A stretch of DNA of 64,000 nt, taken from assembly GCF_902459465.1 (NCBI RefSeq), contig NC_047078.1, positions 2,341,691-2,405,690 on the forward strand. Direction: 5' to 3'. The notes under the pieces are model-generated. The model ran no database searches. It saw only the letters and a program-made list of their open reading frames with translations, and was not told where the DNA came from. A program made the position numbers and the translations under genes. Source of the stretch: Asterias rubens (taxonomy: Eukaryota; Echinodermata; Asteroidea; Forcipulatida; Asteriidae). Shown in pieces: positions 1 through 10,903 of the stretch (within the stretch, counting starts at the first letter, position 1; each line of letters opens with the position of its first letter).

Positions 1-136
1 AGGATTAATCTTAGAACTTACGACGGGTTCAGTTCCGTATCTAAATACGTAGGACGCATTGAACTCATCTTAAGTTAGGACAGGTTGCTCGTCCTAACTC
101 GAGTTAGGATTAATCCTAGCGTTTCGTGAAATCGGC
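1..136. repeat. Inverted-repeat element, family B, partial copy
   Basis: Truncated by the window edge. It has the same layout as the copies at 8787-8936 and 35932-36079: paired stretches around TTAGGA/TCCTAA and an end reading CGTGAAATCG. Confidence 0.6.
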
Positions 137-139
137 TGC

Positions 140-465
140 AGTCTTCTGACTTGGTGTATCTCAACATATGCACAAACTAACAAACCTGTGAAAATTTGAG
201 CTCATTTGGTAGTCGAAGTTGCGAGGAAATAATGAAGAAAACAACACTCTTGTCACATGAAGTTGTGTGCGTTTAGATGGTTGATTTCGGGACCTACAAT
301 TCTAAATCTGAGGTCTCGAAATCAAATTCGTGGAAAACTTTTTCTTTCTCGAAAACTATAATGGCACTTCAGAGGGAGCCGTTTCTCACAATGTTTTATA
401 TCATCAACCTCTCCCCATTACTCGTCACCAAGTAAGGTTTTATGCTAATAATTATTTTTCTTCGG
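140..465 (+). mobile_element. Palindromic-ended element, family A, copy 1 (ends missing)
   Basis: Matches the body of a repeat seen twelve times here. Landmarks in order: TCTCAACATATGCA, AATTTGAGCTCA, ACGAAGTTGTGTGC-like, a TCGAGACCT/AGGTCTCGA inverted pair, GAGGGAGCCGTTTCTCACAA, and CTCCCCATTACTCGTCACC. The outer CAGTGGACACTATTGG ends are absent. No coding capacity, so probably a non-autonomous DNA element. Confidence 0.75.
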
Positions 466-1024
466 TCTTAAATTCACAATTTGTAAAGTATTTTGTGACA
501 AAATAAAATAATACAGAGAATCATTTTCCCCTTAAGAGTTACATAGTAGAATATAACAAATTTGAAAAATTCGGAAAACGCACCATTATGAGACCATCTT
601 GCGAATTGTGAACAGGTCATTTCTGTTAGTAAGATTATGCAACAGCCAATTCTTAATTTGTTTGTCAACAAAATTCCCTAGTATGGTTTTAAATAAAAAA
701 ACAAAGATTTAATTTAAGTATTAATTTTGATAAGCCCAAATCTTGCCGTTTAATTTTCTTAAACCCTGCTGTTTTGACGTGTTTAACATAGTTGTAAAAT
801 ATTATTTATTCTAGCCTTAGTAAGCATTTTGTTTTTATTTTAAAAATAAAACTGATTTCTAACTTTGATTCGTTGATTTTCTTATTGCTCTGTAATTTAC
901 TTATTAATGTTACTTGATACTGTTTCTACACAGTTTGGGGTGCAGTGAATACTGTGATAAAGTAACCCTGTCTAAATAAAAAAACAAATACAAAATATAT
1001 AAAATAAACTCATTATTTTTCGTG
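466..1024. other. AT-rich intergenic stretch
   Basis: No gene, RNA or recognisable repeat seen; mainly A/T-rich sequence. Confidence 0.5.
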
Positions 1025-1800
1025 TCCTGACAAATTTTTCACAAATTTGTACGGTGTGAGGACACTTCGTACCTTTGCCACTTCGTACCCTGGAATATCT
1101 AATTTTTAGTTAAATAACATACTATTTCATGCCTACTTTATTTGGATGTCGGACACTTCGTACCTTTGCCACTTCGTACCCTGGACACTTCGTACCTTCG
1201 GGACACTTCGTACCGTACCCAAATTGGTCACTTCGTACCGTGGGCGGGGTACGAAGTGACCATCAGATAAGTCACTTCGTACCGTCAGCCGAGTCACTTC
1301 GTACCTTCAGTAAAATTACAAAAGTATATAACTGAATACCTCATGAATTGTTATTAATGTCTAAAATGTGAAAGTCCTTGTCTGTGTGAAGTTTAAAATA
1401 TCATAATTTAATATTGTAACATTCGTGCGGATCATTACGTCATCCGATGTTTCCGGATATATAGGAAAAGATGGAATACCAGTTTTTAAGTTAAAAGTAT
1501 TTATTTTTAAAACGTGTTTTACTATGATTTTGATTACTATGATTTTTATTATGCGGCCTGACTCCGTGGTTGCCTGCCTTCTGGTTGATGCGATGAAATC
1601 CTGAAGGTACGAAGTGTCTCGTCTGAAGGTTCACCCTGTCTCGTGAGAAGGTACGAAGTGTCTCACGGGAAGGTACGAAGTGTCTCAAGGGAAGGTACGA
1701 AGTGTCCAAGGTACGAAGTGTCCAAAGACACTTCGTACCTTCAAAAGGTACGAAGTGTCCAGGGTACGAAGTGGCAAAGGTACGAAGTGTCCTGACACCC
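1025..1800. repeat. Fold-back cluster of the 11-mer CACTTCGTACC
   Basis: The left half (about 1063-1304) carries nine copies of CACTTCGTACC on the plus strand and one reversed. The right half (about 1606-1789) carries eight copies as GGTACGAAGTG and one forward. The outermost blocks are inverted copies of each other: a double 11-mer separated by TTTGC at 1063 is mirrored at 1763-1789. Two arms of short direct repeats facing each other resemble fold-back transposons such as the sea urchin TU elements. Short open frames across it are a by-product of the repeat. Confidence 0.75.
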
Positions 1801-2884
1801 TTTATTTCACGAACAAGTGGTGGCAGGTTACGGACCATAACTGTCCAAAATGTATATTTTTAACAAAAATAAGAAGTTTTACTCACTCTTTAGTAACGTC
1901 TACACTGCTTTATCACAGCTTGTTCCAACATTATAAAAAAACTCCGGTAAATCCTGAAGAATCGGGGTGCTCGTCTGAGCCGAACGCCCGGGGAGATAGA
2001 CGCTTAAACACGGTTGATCCACTCCGGATGACACCAGTATTTACTCGGTGACTTATACTCTCGAATTCCTCTTAACTCGCTACTTGATTATAACCATCAA
2101 GTGTTTATGAGAAACCGCATGGAGGGTACTTGTGTTAATTCCAACATGTAACGAGGATCGCTATTTACTTTGGGTTATAACTATAGTAAGAACAGACAAA
2201 AAATGGACCCCCAGTTGCTGTGCTTCTGGTCATAATTCCTCAACTGAAAGCCTTCTTTTAATGGATTATTGCATGGGTAAGGATCTATTATAATGCGGGT
2301 TTGAGGGAGTCCTTCTGTATTGTTGGATAGGTAGTGGGTATTCTTTGGGGGAATCGATTCAGGAACACAACACAAAGGAAAGTGAATAATAGTCTGGAGC
2401 TAGTGCGTGCCGAAGTATCGAACACGCATTCGGTATGCTGCTTTCGTTTTTAGCCTTTTTTGGTTGGCACCTACAGTATACTTAACCATGGAGGTAGATG
2501 GAGGAAGAACCTCCATGATTAATAGCTACTGTGTGTAAAGAAGTGTTGACCATAGGCCTACTTTATAGACTTATGCTGTCATCAGGTCAATCTGGTAGCA
2601 ATCATTTAAACGGGGTTGGAGAAGGGAAATTTGTGGGTCAATGGTGAATGTGTTTTCTATTCTCTTTGTGTCACGGGTGGCCGTTTGGTCAGTTACTTAT
2701 TGGTCTCCAAACCATAGCAAACACTCGAGACTGTTCAGCGCGAATAAGAGCCCATTCAATTCTGTCACCACGGTAGCGTAAACAATAAACAACCCCCAGG
2801 CAACGTCTGACGGGGCACCGATGCGTGGTGGCGCCCTTCTCCAATGGCTTCACGACGACGGCCAAAACAACCTTCGCTGTTAAT
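1801..2884. other. Intergenic, no gene seen
   Basis: No supported gene. It contains a small hairpin at 2482-2522 (TTAACCATGGAGGT against ACCTCCATGATTAA). Confidence 0.5.
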
Positions 2885-3055
2885 TTTGGTTTTTACCCAT
2901 TCACCGATGTGTGTTAGCACTGTATACTCAGTTCTTTCCCGAGTCCTGTGAAAACAATATCACAGGCATGTTACTCGGGTGGGATTCGAACCCACGACCC
3001 TTGCAAATCTAGAGCAGTGTCTTGGTCTTACCAACTAGACTACCGAGGTTGCCCT
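2885..3055 (-). mobile_element. tRNA-derived SINE-like repeat (copy 1 of 3)
   Basis: On the minus strand it opens with a tRNA-like head: an A-box-like GGTAGTCTAGTTGGTAAGAC and a B box GGTTCGAATCC. The tail includes ACTGAGTATACAGTGCTAAC. Copies with the same tail lie at 45538-45690 (plus) and 59320-59445 (minus). The shared non-tRNA tail is why I call a SINE and not a tRNA gene. Confidence 0.7.
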
Positions 3056-3687
3056 GTAGCTAATAAACTAAGTGAACAAGTCGTAAAATGTCTGTCGCGA
3101 TGGGACCGTGGTCGTGAGAACAGGAGTCTCGCGCAAAGCAGCAGTCTCGCTTAGTTCAGGGAGAGAGAGGGCTAAGGGGGGGGGGGGGAGACGGAGCCGC
3201 CTATGTATCACCGTGAAAGACATTTAACGACTTGTCCACAAGTATAATACCCTCTAGCACGACGCAACTTTTACAAGAAAAGTTGAGACAAATAGTTAAA
3301 AACGAAATCAAACACGGCTTAATTATTAATCCGAGGCCTACTTGGTTTAATGCAATTTAATATAAATGAGATCATAATATGGAAAGCTCTTTTCTTTTTT
3401 CCTTTTCTTTTTATTCTTGCAGACAACAAGACACTAACGGGATTATTTTCCCCTTAAACCTAATAGTAAGAATAATTGTTAGCATTAAATCTGGTTAAAC
3501 TTGTTTTTATGAGATATGCCTCACTTTCTTGGAAGCCAAACTTCGACACAAACTGTACAATCTGTAAAAGCTTTACTTGCACATGTGCCTGAAAGACGTC
3601 AGGCCCTATTGCTCCTTCTACAAGCGACGTCACATTTTGTAACTTTTTTTACCACGCCCCTTTCAGTTCTTTATTTTTTAGAATTTT
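3056..3687. other. Downstream flank of the rolling stone-like gene
   Basis: Holds a G-run near 3175-3188 and, on the minus strand, an AATAAA at 3670-3675, 13 nt past the stop of the rolling stone-like gene. That is a possible but very close poly(A) signal. Nothing else recognised. Confidence 0.4.
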
Positions 3688-6600
3688 CTATCGTTTGATA
3701 ATCGCACCTTTGATTTTTGCCAACCCGAAAAAAACACCGTGGAAACACGCAGCGATTAAAACGGTACCGACCAACAACACGATCAGCGATGTGGTAGGCG
3801 AGTTCTCCCAGTCGATAAAACCCTTGTAGAGGTGCGTTTCTCCATAGGGGTTGGTCCCCCCTGATTTGTAATAAATGAGCGCGAAAATCTGATAGAGAAG
3901 AAAGTAGAGATACACGTAGACAAAGTGAAGAAAGCGGATTGGGTTGGAGACTAGCACAACGTCCACTAACCCAAAGAGGAAACTTATACCGTGGACATGA
4001 ATGGTGAATATCTGGACGATTGTTGAGCCAGGTTTGAATTCAATGAACCAATAGCCGACGGTGACAAATGCGCATGCGCTGTATGCTATGTTTTGAAGGA
4101 TCCATGTTAGTTTGAAATACCATGGAAACAAGGCGCTCCCTTCGGTCGGTCCGTCTTCTGGCGTGTCGTCTGCAGCTGAGAGTTGTGTCTCATCTAAAGA
4201 AAGGCGAGGAAAACAATTAGTTATTTTATTGTGTACATATTTTTTCACCTAATGTCACGTGAGTGACAGGGCAGTCAGGTTGGCTCAGATGTTACTGTCA
4301 TAGCCTTTATGCCTCTTTGGACCCCAGATTGATACCCGGACCGGAGCCTTGCATGTGGATTGGGTTTTTCACCTGACTGCACGGTTTTCCCTCTTGGGAT
4401 TTTCCTTCCAAAAACTGAAATGTCTTCATTGTTTTCTCTATAAAAATTTAGTGTGATGTTTCTATAATATTTGCCGACTTTATAATTAAGATTTCTATAT
4501 TTTTTTCAAGAGCCTCTGGCTGAGGGCGCCCTATTTTTTTAAATAACATCAAGTACTATTGGTGTGGAGTAAATAAACTAGTTTTGTTGCTACCCTCATT
4601 GGACTTGTGTTTAGCAACGTCTCCAAGAAACTATGAATTGACGTCATCAAGCCACCAGCTTAGAGTTAAGACGATTATAATAAAACAATAGAACATTGCC
4701 ACCTGTGTACACTCAACACACTGGATGGATGGGACAATGATCGAACAACCTTTCTTTGACCTCCAGCTGAGGGCGCCTTATTCAAATGACGTCATGCGCA
4801 TAATTGATTTGATTTCATGCTTGGACCGTTATGCCATCGCACGAGGCAATTTACAGGCAACCAGTTCCAGGCAATCAAGAAGAGAAACCATTCACATTTT
4901 AACGTTCATGATAATTTTCTCGCGGATTGTAAGACATAGTTTGCAAAGCGCTACCAAAGGGGTCCTATGGTAAGCACTGCAGTTGGTTGCCTCCAAGTTG
5001 CCTGTAAAAGATACCTAGTGTTTGACAAGGCCTCTATCATCAAAAAGCCGTTGACTTACCATGTACTTGCGTTTGCCGCTTGTAGAGTAAACATGAAACA
5101 GCCGCCGACACAAGATACAGAGTCAGGACACAGAAGGACCAGTTAGACAGGTAGATGATCCATTTTGATTTGCTATCCACTTGGTATCGGTAGAAGTCAG
5201 GGTGCCCCCATATGATTGGAATGGCAATGTTCCATGAAAGCTGGTATACTGCAATCACCACACGATACACAGTGTAGATCCGATACCAACGGGCACCGCA
5301 CTGAAAAGGCAATGTATTCACAAAATAAAAAAGAGATATCTAAAATCTTTGAGACTTTGAGAAAGATAACCTTCCACCCTTGAGGGGCCTTTGTAATTAT
5401 TTTGCTATATGTGCTCATAAAAACCTGAATATAATCTTCAACCTGATATTGACTTTAAATTAGATTTGAAACCTGATTTGGAATCTACCATTAACATTCG
5501 AATTGAAACATCTGATATAGGACCCTTATTCGGCAACCCACCGGTTCAGAAGTAGTTATTGTTTAGTTTTAACTTCCTGTTTGGTGTCGCGTAGTTGAAT
5601 GAATTGTTAACAATTTAGCCACTGGACCGCCCAGCCGGCTATCGATATACTGTAGTGGTAGGAGGAAACCTTGCTAGCTTGTGTTTGTAGAAAAAAGGAA
5701 CATCAAAAGAATCCTCGATAGTCATTATTAAGCTAATGAAGCTAATGATGGTGAAATAATTTAGCTCTTACCCCAACAAGACGCTCATTAGTAAACACAA
5801 AGGAAACTGTATTTATTCATCATTCATGATAATATTGTCGGAAACTCACGCCTTCGCATTTAATCAGTATAATCATTGAGTCAGATAAAAGCCTTGAAAA
5901 GTTATTGTGTCCATTTTATCCTTACAAACAAATATTCGCCATAAAAATTACCGTAGCCGTTTAACGAGAGACATGTATTGTTCTCATGCGAACTTGTACT
6001 TTTATACAAATATCAAGGTTCAAATTGTGCATAAAAATTAAGCTGTGGCTATCTTTTAAAATTTGAACTACGATTCCAGTAATTAACTGCAAGAATTTTG
6101 AAGTATTAGTTTTCAGCAAACTCGGGCGGTGCAGGGACTAGAAGGTTAAATTAACAAGTCATAAAATACAATACACCACAACAATTGTGGCTTTATGGTT
6201 CATGAAACGTCTGGTCCGATGGCTTGATAAAGTCACGTACGCCAATGTGAAGCACTTACGGCCTCTAAGCAGTTGGAATGTATAAGGACATGAACTAATA
6301 GCTCAGGCTCGATCACAACTGCTTTTCGAAAACGTTTAACTATGCTCCTGTCGGCATAAATTTAAGAAAAGGATGATAATATAAATTGCCGGTATCGAAG
6401 TATCGCCTGAAGCCCCGCGAAAATAATTTCAGCTTATCTTATCTCTCTCTATTCGGAGCTTGAGAGGGGTCAACTGGGGTCAACATCTACGTCACCATCA
6501 CACAGAATGCACCTTATCTTGATTCAAAGAATGTAAACAATCTTAAGCAGCGACCGTAATGACGGTAAACAACGAGACTTGAAAATAAATTTCTCGAAAC

Positions 6601-8028
6601 CAAATATTGAAATAAGACATGAACACGTCTTGAATGATTGCTTAAGAATTTGCTCCCAAGTCTTTTTTTTTTTTTTTTTATGAAAAAGGGCCCCACATCA
6701 GCACCACAATTCTTCCATAACAGTGACTCACTATCCCCAAGAAATTATTGAGATAATCAAGTTATGTTTTAAAGGGAAGGTACACTATTGGTAATTGTCA
6801 AAGACCAGTGTTCTCTCTAACAGTATCTCAACATATGCATAAAATAACCAACCTGTGAACATTTGAGCTCAATTGGTCATCGGAGTTGAGTTTGAGAGAA
6901 AATGATGAAAGAAAAAACACCTTTGTTGGACGAATTTGTGTGCTTTCAGATGGGAATAAAAGACTTCTAGCTAGAAGTCTTTCATTATTTTAGTGAGAAA
7001 TTACCTCTTTCTCAAAATATATGCTACTTCCGAGGGAGCCGTTTCCCACAATTTGTTATACTATAAACAGCTCTCCAATGCTCGCTACCAAGTAAATGTT
7101 TGTTTTGAGTATTTACCAAACGTGTACCTTACATTTAAAGGCACTGGGACACTTTTGGTAATTACTCAAAATAGTTATACCTTACTTGGTAACGAGAATA
7201 GAGAGCTGTTGATAGTATAAAACATTGTGAAAAACAGCTCCTTCTGAACACGTTGAGAAGGAAGCAATTTCTCATTAAAATATTTGAATTTGATTCGAGA
7301 CCTCAGAATCAGATTTTGAGGTCTTGAAATCAAGCATCTGAAAGCACACAGCTTGTTCAACAAGGACGTTTGTTCTTCCATTATTCTCTCGCAACTTCGA
7401 CGACCAATTTTAGCTCAAATTTTCACAGGTTTGTTATTTTATGCATATGTTCAGATACACCAAGTATAAGGTGAGAAGACTGGTCTTTGACAGTTACCAA
7501 TAGTGTCTAGTGTATTTAATAATATAGAACATTGCCTGGAACTGGTTACGTGGAATTGGTCTCGTGTGTCATTGCCTTAAAAACAACCAATATGAAATTA
7601 ACGTTAATAGGATTGACAATTTAATTTAAGAGATTTCCAGAAAAACAAGATTTGGTTAAAAAAATATACTCAGAGAAAAAAAAAAGACTTCGGCAATTGA
7701 TAACAAATTTAAAAACAAGAATTGCCAAAAAAACTTGCAAAGAAATTCAATTGATACTTCCAGTTCCAGTTGCACCAATGTGTTTTGTAAACCAAGGGAA
7801 AAGCGGGATTTTCAATAACACTGCAACATAGTATTAGGCCTATGTAATCATACACAACACGAATTTGATTTTAATTTCTCTTTATATTTTGTAATCGTCA
7901 CGCAGATGCAACAATAACTGAGTATCAGTAAGACATCGAAAACAAACCTTCTGTGACGTGAATAATGAGGCAGGCACTCCTCCAAAGCCAAGATTCTGAA
8001 GTCGAAATTCCTTCCGTAAAGCTTCCAT
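3688..8028 (-). CDS. Rolling stone-like multipass membrane protein
   Basis: Three coding exons on the minus strand: 7948-8028, 5060-5300 and 3688-4193, joined in phases 0 and 1, giving 275 residues, the usual family length. Exon 1 starts MEALRKEFRLQNLGFG, matching the short cytoplasmic start of the family, and ends at AAG|GTTTGT. Exon 2 begins CGARWYRIYTVYRVV after TTTTCAG. Exon 3 holds the conserved HVHGISFLFGLVDVVLVSNP and a late NPYGETHLYKGFIDWENSP, each next to hydrophobic helices. Known of the family: Drosophila rolling stone acts in myoblast fusion; vertebrate relatives carry the FAR-17a/AIG1-like fold. A role here is inference. The start is the only Met before the conserved motif in exon 1. 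Intron 1 holds two facing family A elements. Confidence 0.9.
6769..7137 (+). mobile_element. Family A element, copy 2
   Basis: Diverged copy with the family's landmarks, in intron 1 of the rolling stone-like gene. It abuts copy 3 head to head. Confidence 0.75.
7138..7518 (-). mobile_element. Family A element, copy 3
   Basis: Opposite orientation to copy 2 and directly adjoining it; both ends read as TTTAAAGG/GTATTTAA-like terminal repeats. Confidence 0.8.
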
Positions 8029-8786
8029 CACCCTGGCTCTCCCCGTCGGTATCCTCCGGGACGAAAAGCACCAATCTTCGGCTTACCTCTTACACGAAAC
8101 ACGACGCCAACTCGGAGTTAACTAAAGACGCACATATATTTCCATCCCTTTCACGCGGTCTTCACGCTAACAGTAAAACACTAGGAGTACAGGATTTTAT
8201 CAAAGGTTGCAATCGCAATAGTCACCCGTCAAAATGCTATACCGCCTATGATATTTATTTTTTCAGCAAACACAATTTCGTCGTACTTCAATCTCCCAAC
8301 TGATTAATCTGCCCCAGGACAAATGAGTTACAACAACAGGGAACCAATATTAGATAATTTCGACCCATTGTTAGTTTTTTAATATCTTTTCCATCTCGTA
8401 TATTATAGTCTGTGTAGTCAAGGCTACCGAGTTATGTAAATTACATCGCAACAAATCTGCATAATGTTTAATTCAATAAAATGTTTACCATATGGCGGTT
8501 CGCTTTTATTTAGGTCGTATCAGTAAAGTTTACGTTATATGAGTATTATGGGATGCGAAGGCTATCAGCTACCTTGTACGAATTCTAAATAAAATGTTGT
8601 GATACATTTATTTTTATCATTATTATTTTATTTGAATACAATACAAATATATCACTGAAATCTAGACTTACGTGCCGATGAAAAATTAATGGTAATTTCA
8701 GTTAAAGGCATTGGATACCTTTAGTAATTGTCAGTTGTGTCTTCTCACTTGGTGTATCTCAACTGTGTCTCAGAACTATAACGTCA
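8029..8786. other. Upstream flank of the rolling stone-like gene
   Basis: Should hold the 5' UTR and promoter of the minus-strand gene. No core promoter motif could be assigned. Confidence 0.4.
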
Positions 8787-8936
8787 GGGGTCGATTTCAC
8801 AAAGAGTTAAGATTGATCTTAACTGTGTATCAATCTTAATTGCTAAGCAAAATGTGATTTCACAATACAAATAACTGTGGAAAACAACTCATCTTAAGTT
8901 AAGATGAATCTTAGGGCTTTGTGAAATCGACACCAG
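8787..8936. mobile_element. Inverted-repeat element, family B, full copy
   Basis: The ends GGTCGATTTCACAAAGAGTT and the reverse complement near 8910-8934 form terminal inverted repeats. Inner TTAAGAT/ATCTTAA pairs extend the hairpin. No coding capacity. Confidence 0.75.
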
Positions 8937-9944
8937 GTTTTATAACCTTGGCTTTGCATATTATTTTGGAGCTCCTGGTAAATAGAGTTTACTGATCAAG
9001 AGTGGTCTTTATAGTACTTGTTTGGCAAAATGAAACAATATTTTTTTTTAAAGCAAAACATTTTACTTGTTGATTTTTTATTTGTTTTTTATGTATACGC
9101 AAAAGTATATATAAAAGTCTTTTTCTGCTTGAAGATGACATGAAACTAACTGCGTGATAGGCCTAATGTATGTGTCTCCATGTTGCATCATCTCGTAAAG
9201 TGACAAGGGGACTTGAACATCAATCAAGCAGCAATAATGAAACGTCAACAAAGCCAAATTAAGTGTGATATTACTTTCCGACTGTCAAACTGACTAATAT
9301 TGTGTTTTTTATTCTATACGAAAAATATGTTAAAACACCGACCTTTTAATGTAAATCGTACTGAGGGCCAACTAATGCGAATTTAATCTACTGCACAGCA
9401 AGACTTCAGGCACAAAAAAAATCAATCTAAATTGCTTTAAAGAAACAAAATTATGGGTGCATGTATACGACGCGTACGATGCTGGTTGTATACGTAGGCC
9501 TATGTTTCAATGACGTATCTAGGCAGGGGAGGGCGAATCTCGCTAAAAGTAACAAAGGGACGACGTACGTGGATACAACATTATTTAAATTACCAGAGCA
9601 ACGCTTATACTTTTAACATTAACATATTTTGACCAACAAATTTAGCATATTTAAAAAAAAATAACTCATCTATAACTATATGTAATTATTTACATGTCCT
9701 TTTAGGCATTGATTTTGCTACACGTCTAGTATATTTTTTTTGCTCAAAAGTATCTCATTTTTTTTGCGAATAAAACGTATCTGAGTATTGTGTCAACATG
9801 AGGAGCAAGCATGATGTAAAATGTTATTACATTGTTAAAATTTGTTCTCACATACAAGCATTATTAGCCTAAGTAGGATTTGAAACTTTGCATGGTGGCC
9901 ATACGATATGGAAAGGTTTGCGGTAACACCATGTAATAACTATC

Positions 9945-10312
9945 TTTAAAGGCAGTGGACACTATTGGTAATTACTCAAAATAATTAGCATAAAACCTTT
10001 CTTGGTGACGAGTAATGGGGAGAGGTTGATGGTATAAAACATTGTGAGAAACGGCTCCCTCTAAAATGCCATAGTTTTTGAGACAGAAGTAATATTCTAC
10101 GAATTTGATTTCGAGACCTCAGATTCAAACTTGAGGTCTTGAAATCAACCATCTAATTAAACGCAAACAACTTTGTGTGACAATGGTGCTTTTTCCTTTC
10201 ATTACTATCTCGCAACTTCGATGACTGATTGAGCCCAAATTTTCACAGGTTTGTTACACCAACTGTGAAGGCTAGTCTTTGACAATTACCAATAGTGTCC
10301 ACTGCCTTTAAA
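9945..10312 (-). mobile_element. Family A element, copy 4
   Basis: Both termini intact (TTTAAAGGCAGTGGACAC and its complement), with TTAA at each outer edge. Confidence 0.85.
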
Positions 10313-10523
10313 TGAAAGGGGAGGTTCGGAAAGGAACCGTTGGTTTCAACTCGACGTTTCGATCAGTATGCTCTGATCCTCTTCTGTAGAAAGGGCCTAA
10401 GTCAATGTTTGTGGTTAGTGCGCACCTTGTTTTGTCAAGTGTACAAACCCAGTAAGTTGTTAAACTTATTGGAATATTTTGTTGTGACTGTGCTTTGATG
10501 TCGTGACGTTGTGACATTGTGAC
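10313..10523. other. Intergenic fragment, possible retroelement remnant
   Basis: Contains TCGACGTTTCGATCAGTATG followed by CTCTGATCCTCTTCTG, a type of stretch often seen at the ends of reverse-transcriptase elements. Too short to classify. Confidence 0.3.
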
Positions 10524-10762
10524 AATAGCGAGGTTTAGCTGCAAGTTACGCGAGCACAACGTGAGTGAACGTCAACAAATTGTGTTGTTTCTGGGTGACG
10601 TCACCACTTTGGGCTTATTTCATGCTCACGTATGACGTTTGTATGCACATACGTACCTGACGTGAAAAATGGTAACTTCATGTATGCTAAAAACGTGATA
10701 TTTTAACGACACAATTTTCCGACGTTCACGTTTACGCGGAACGTGCAGCTAAACCTCTATTA
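10524..10762. mobile_element. MITE-like element with about 40-bp inverted ends
   Basis: AATAGCGAGGTTTAGCTGCA at the left is matched by the complement of TGCAGCTAAACCTCTATT at the right, and pairing continues inward with a few mismatches to GAACGTC. Non-coding. It lies just past the stop of the SSUH2-like gene. Confidence 0.7.
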
Positions 10763-10903
10763 TTGTACATGAAGTGCCTGTCACATGAAGTGCCTTCTGC
10801 AACTGCTTTAATAGTACCATAATGTAGTAATGTCATGGTTACTTTAAGATGACGCCACGGTCACTTATGGTGACGACATAAACCTGTCCCTTGACGATGA
10901 TAT

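Noticed and set aside
2948-3154. Frame reading SGGIRTHDPCKSRAVSWSYQ
   Set aside because: It is the translated B-box region of a tRNA-derived SINE.
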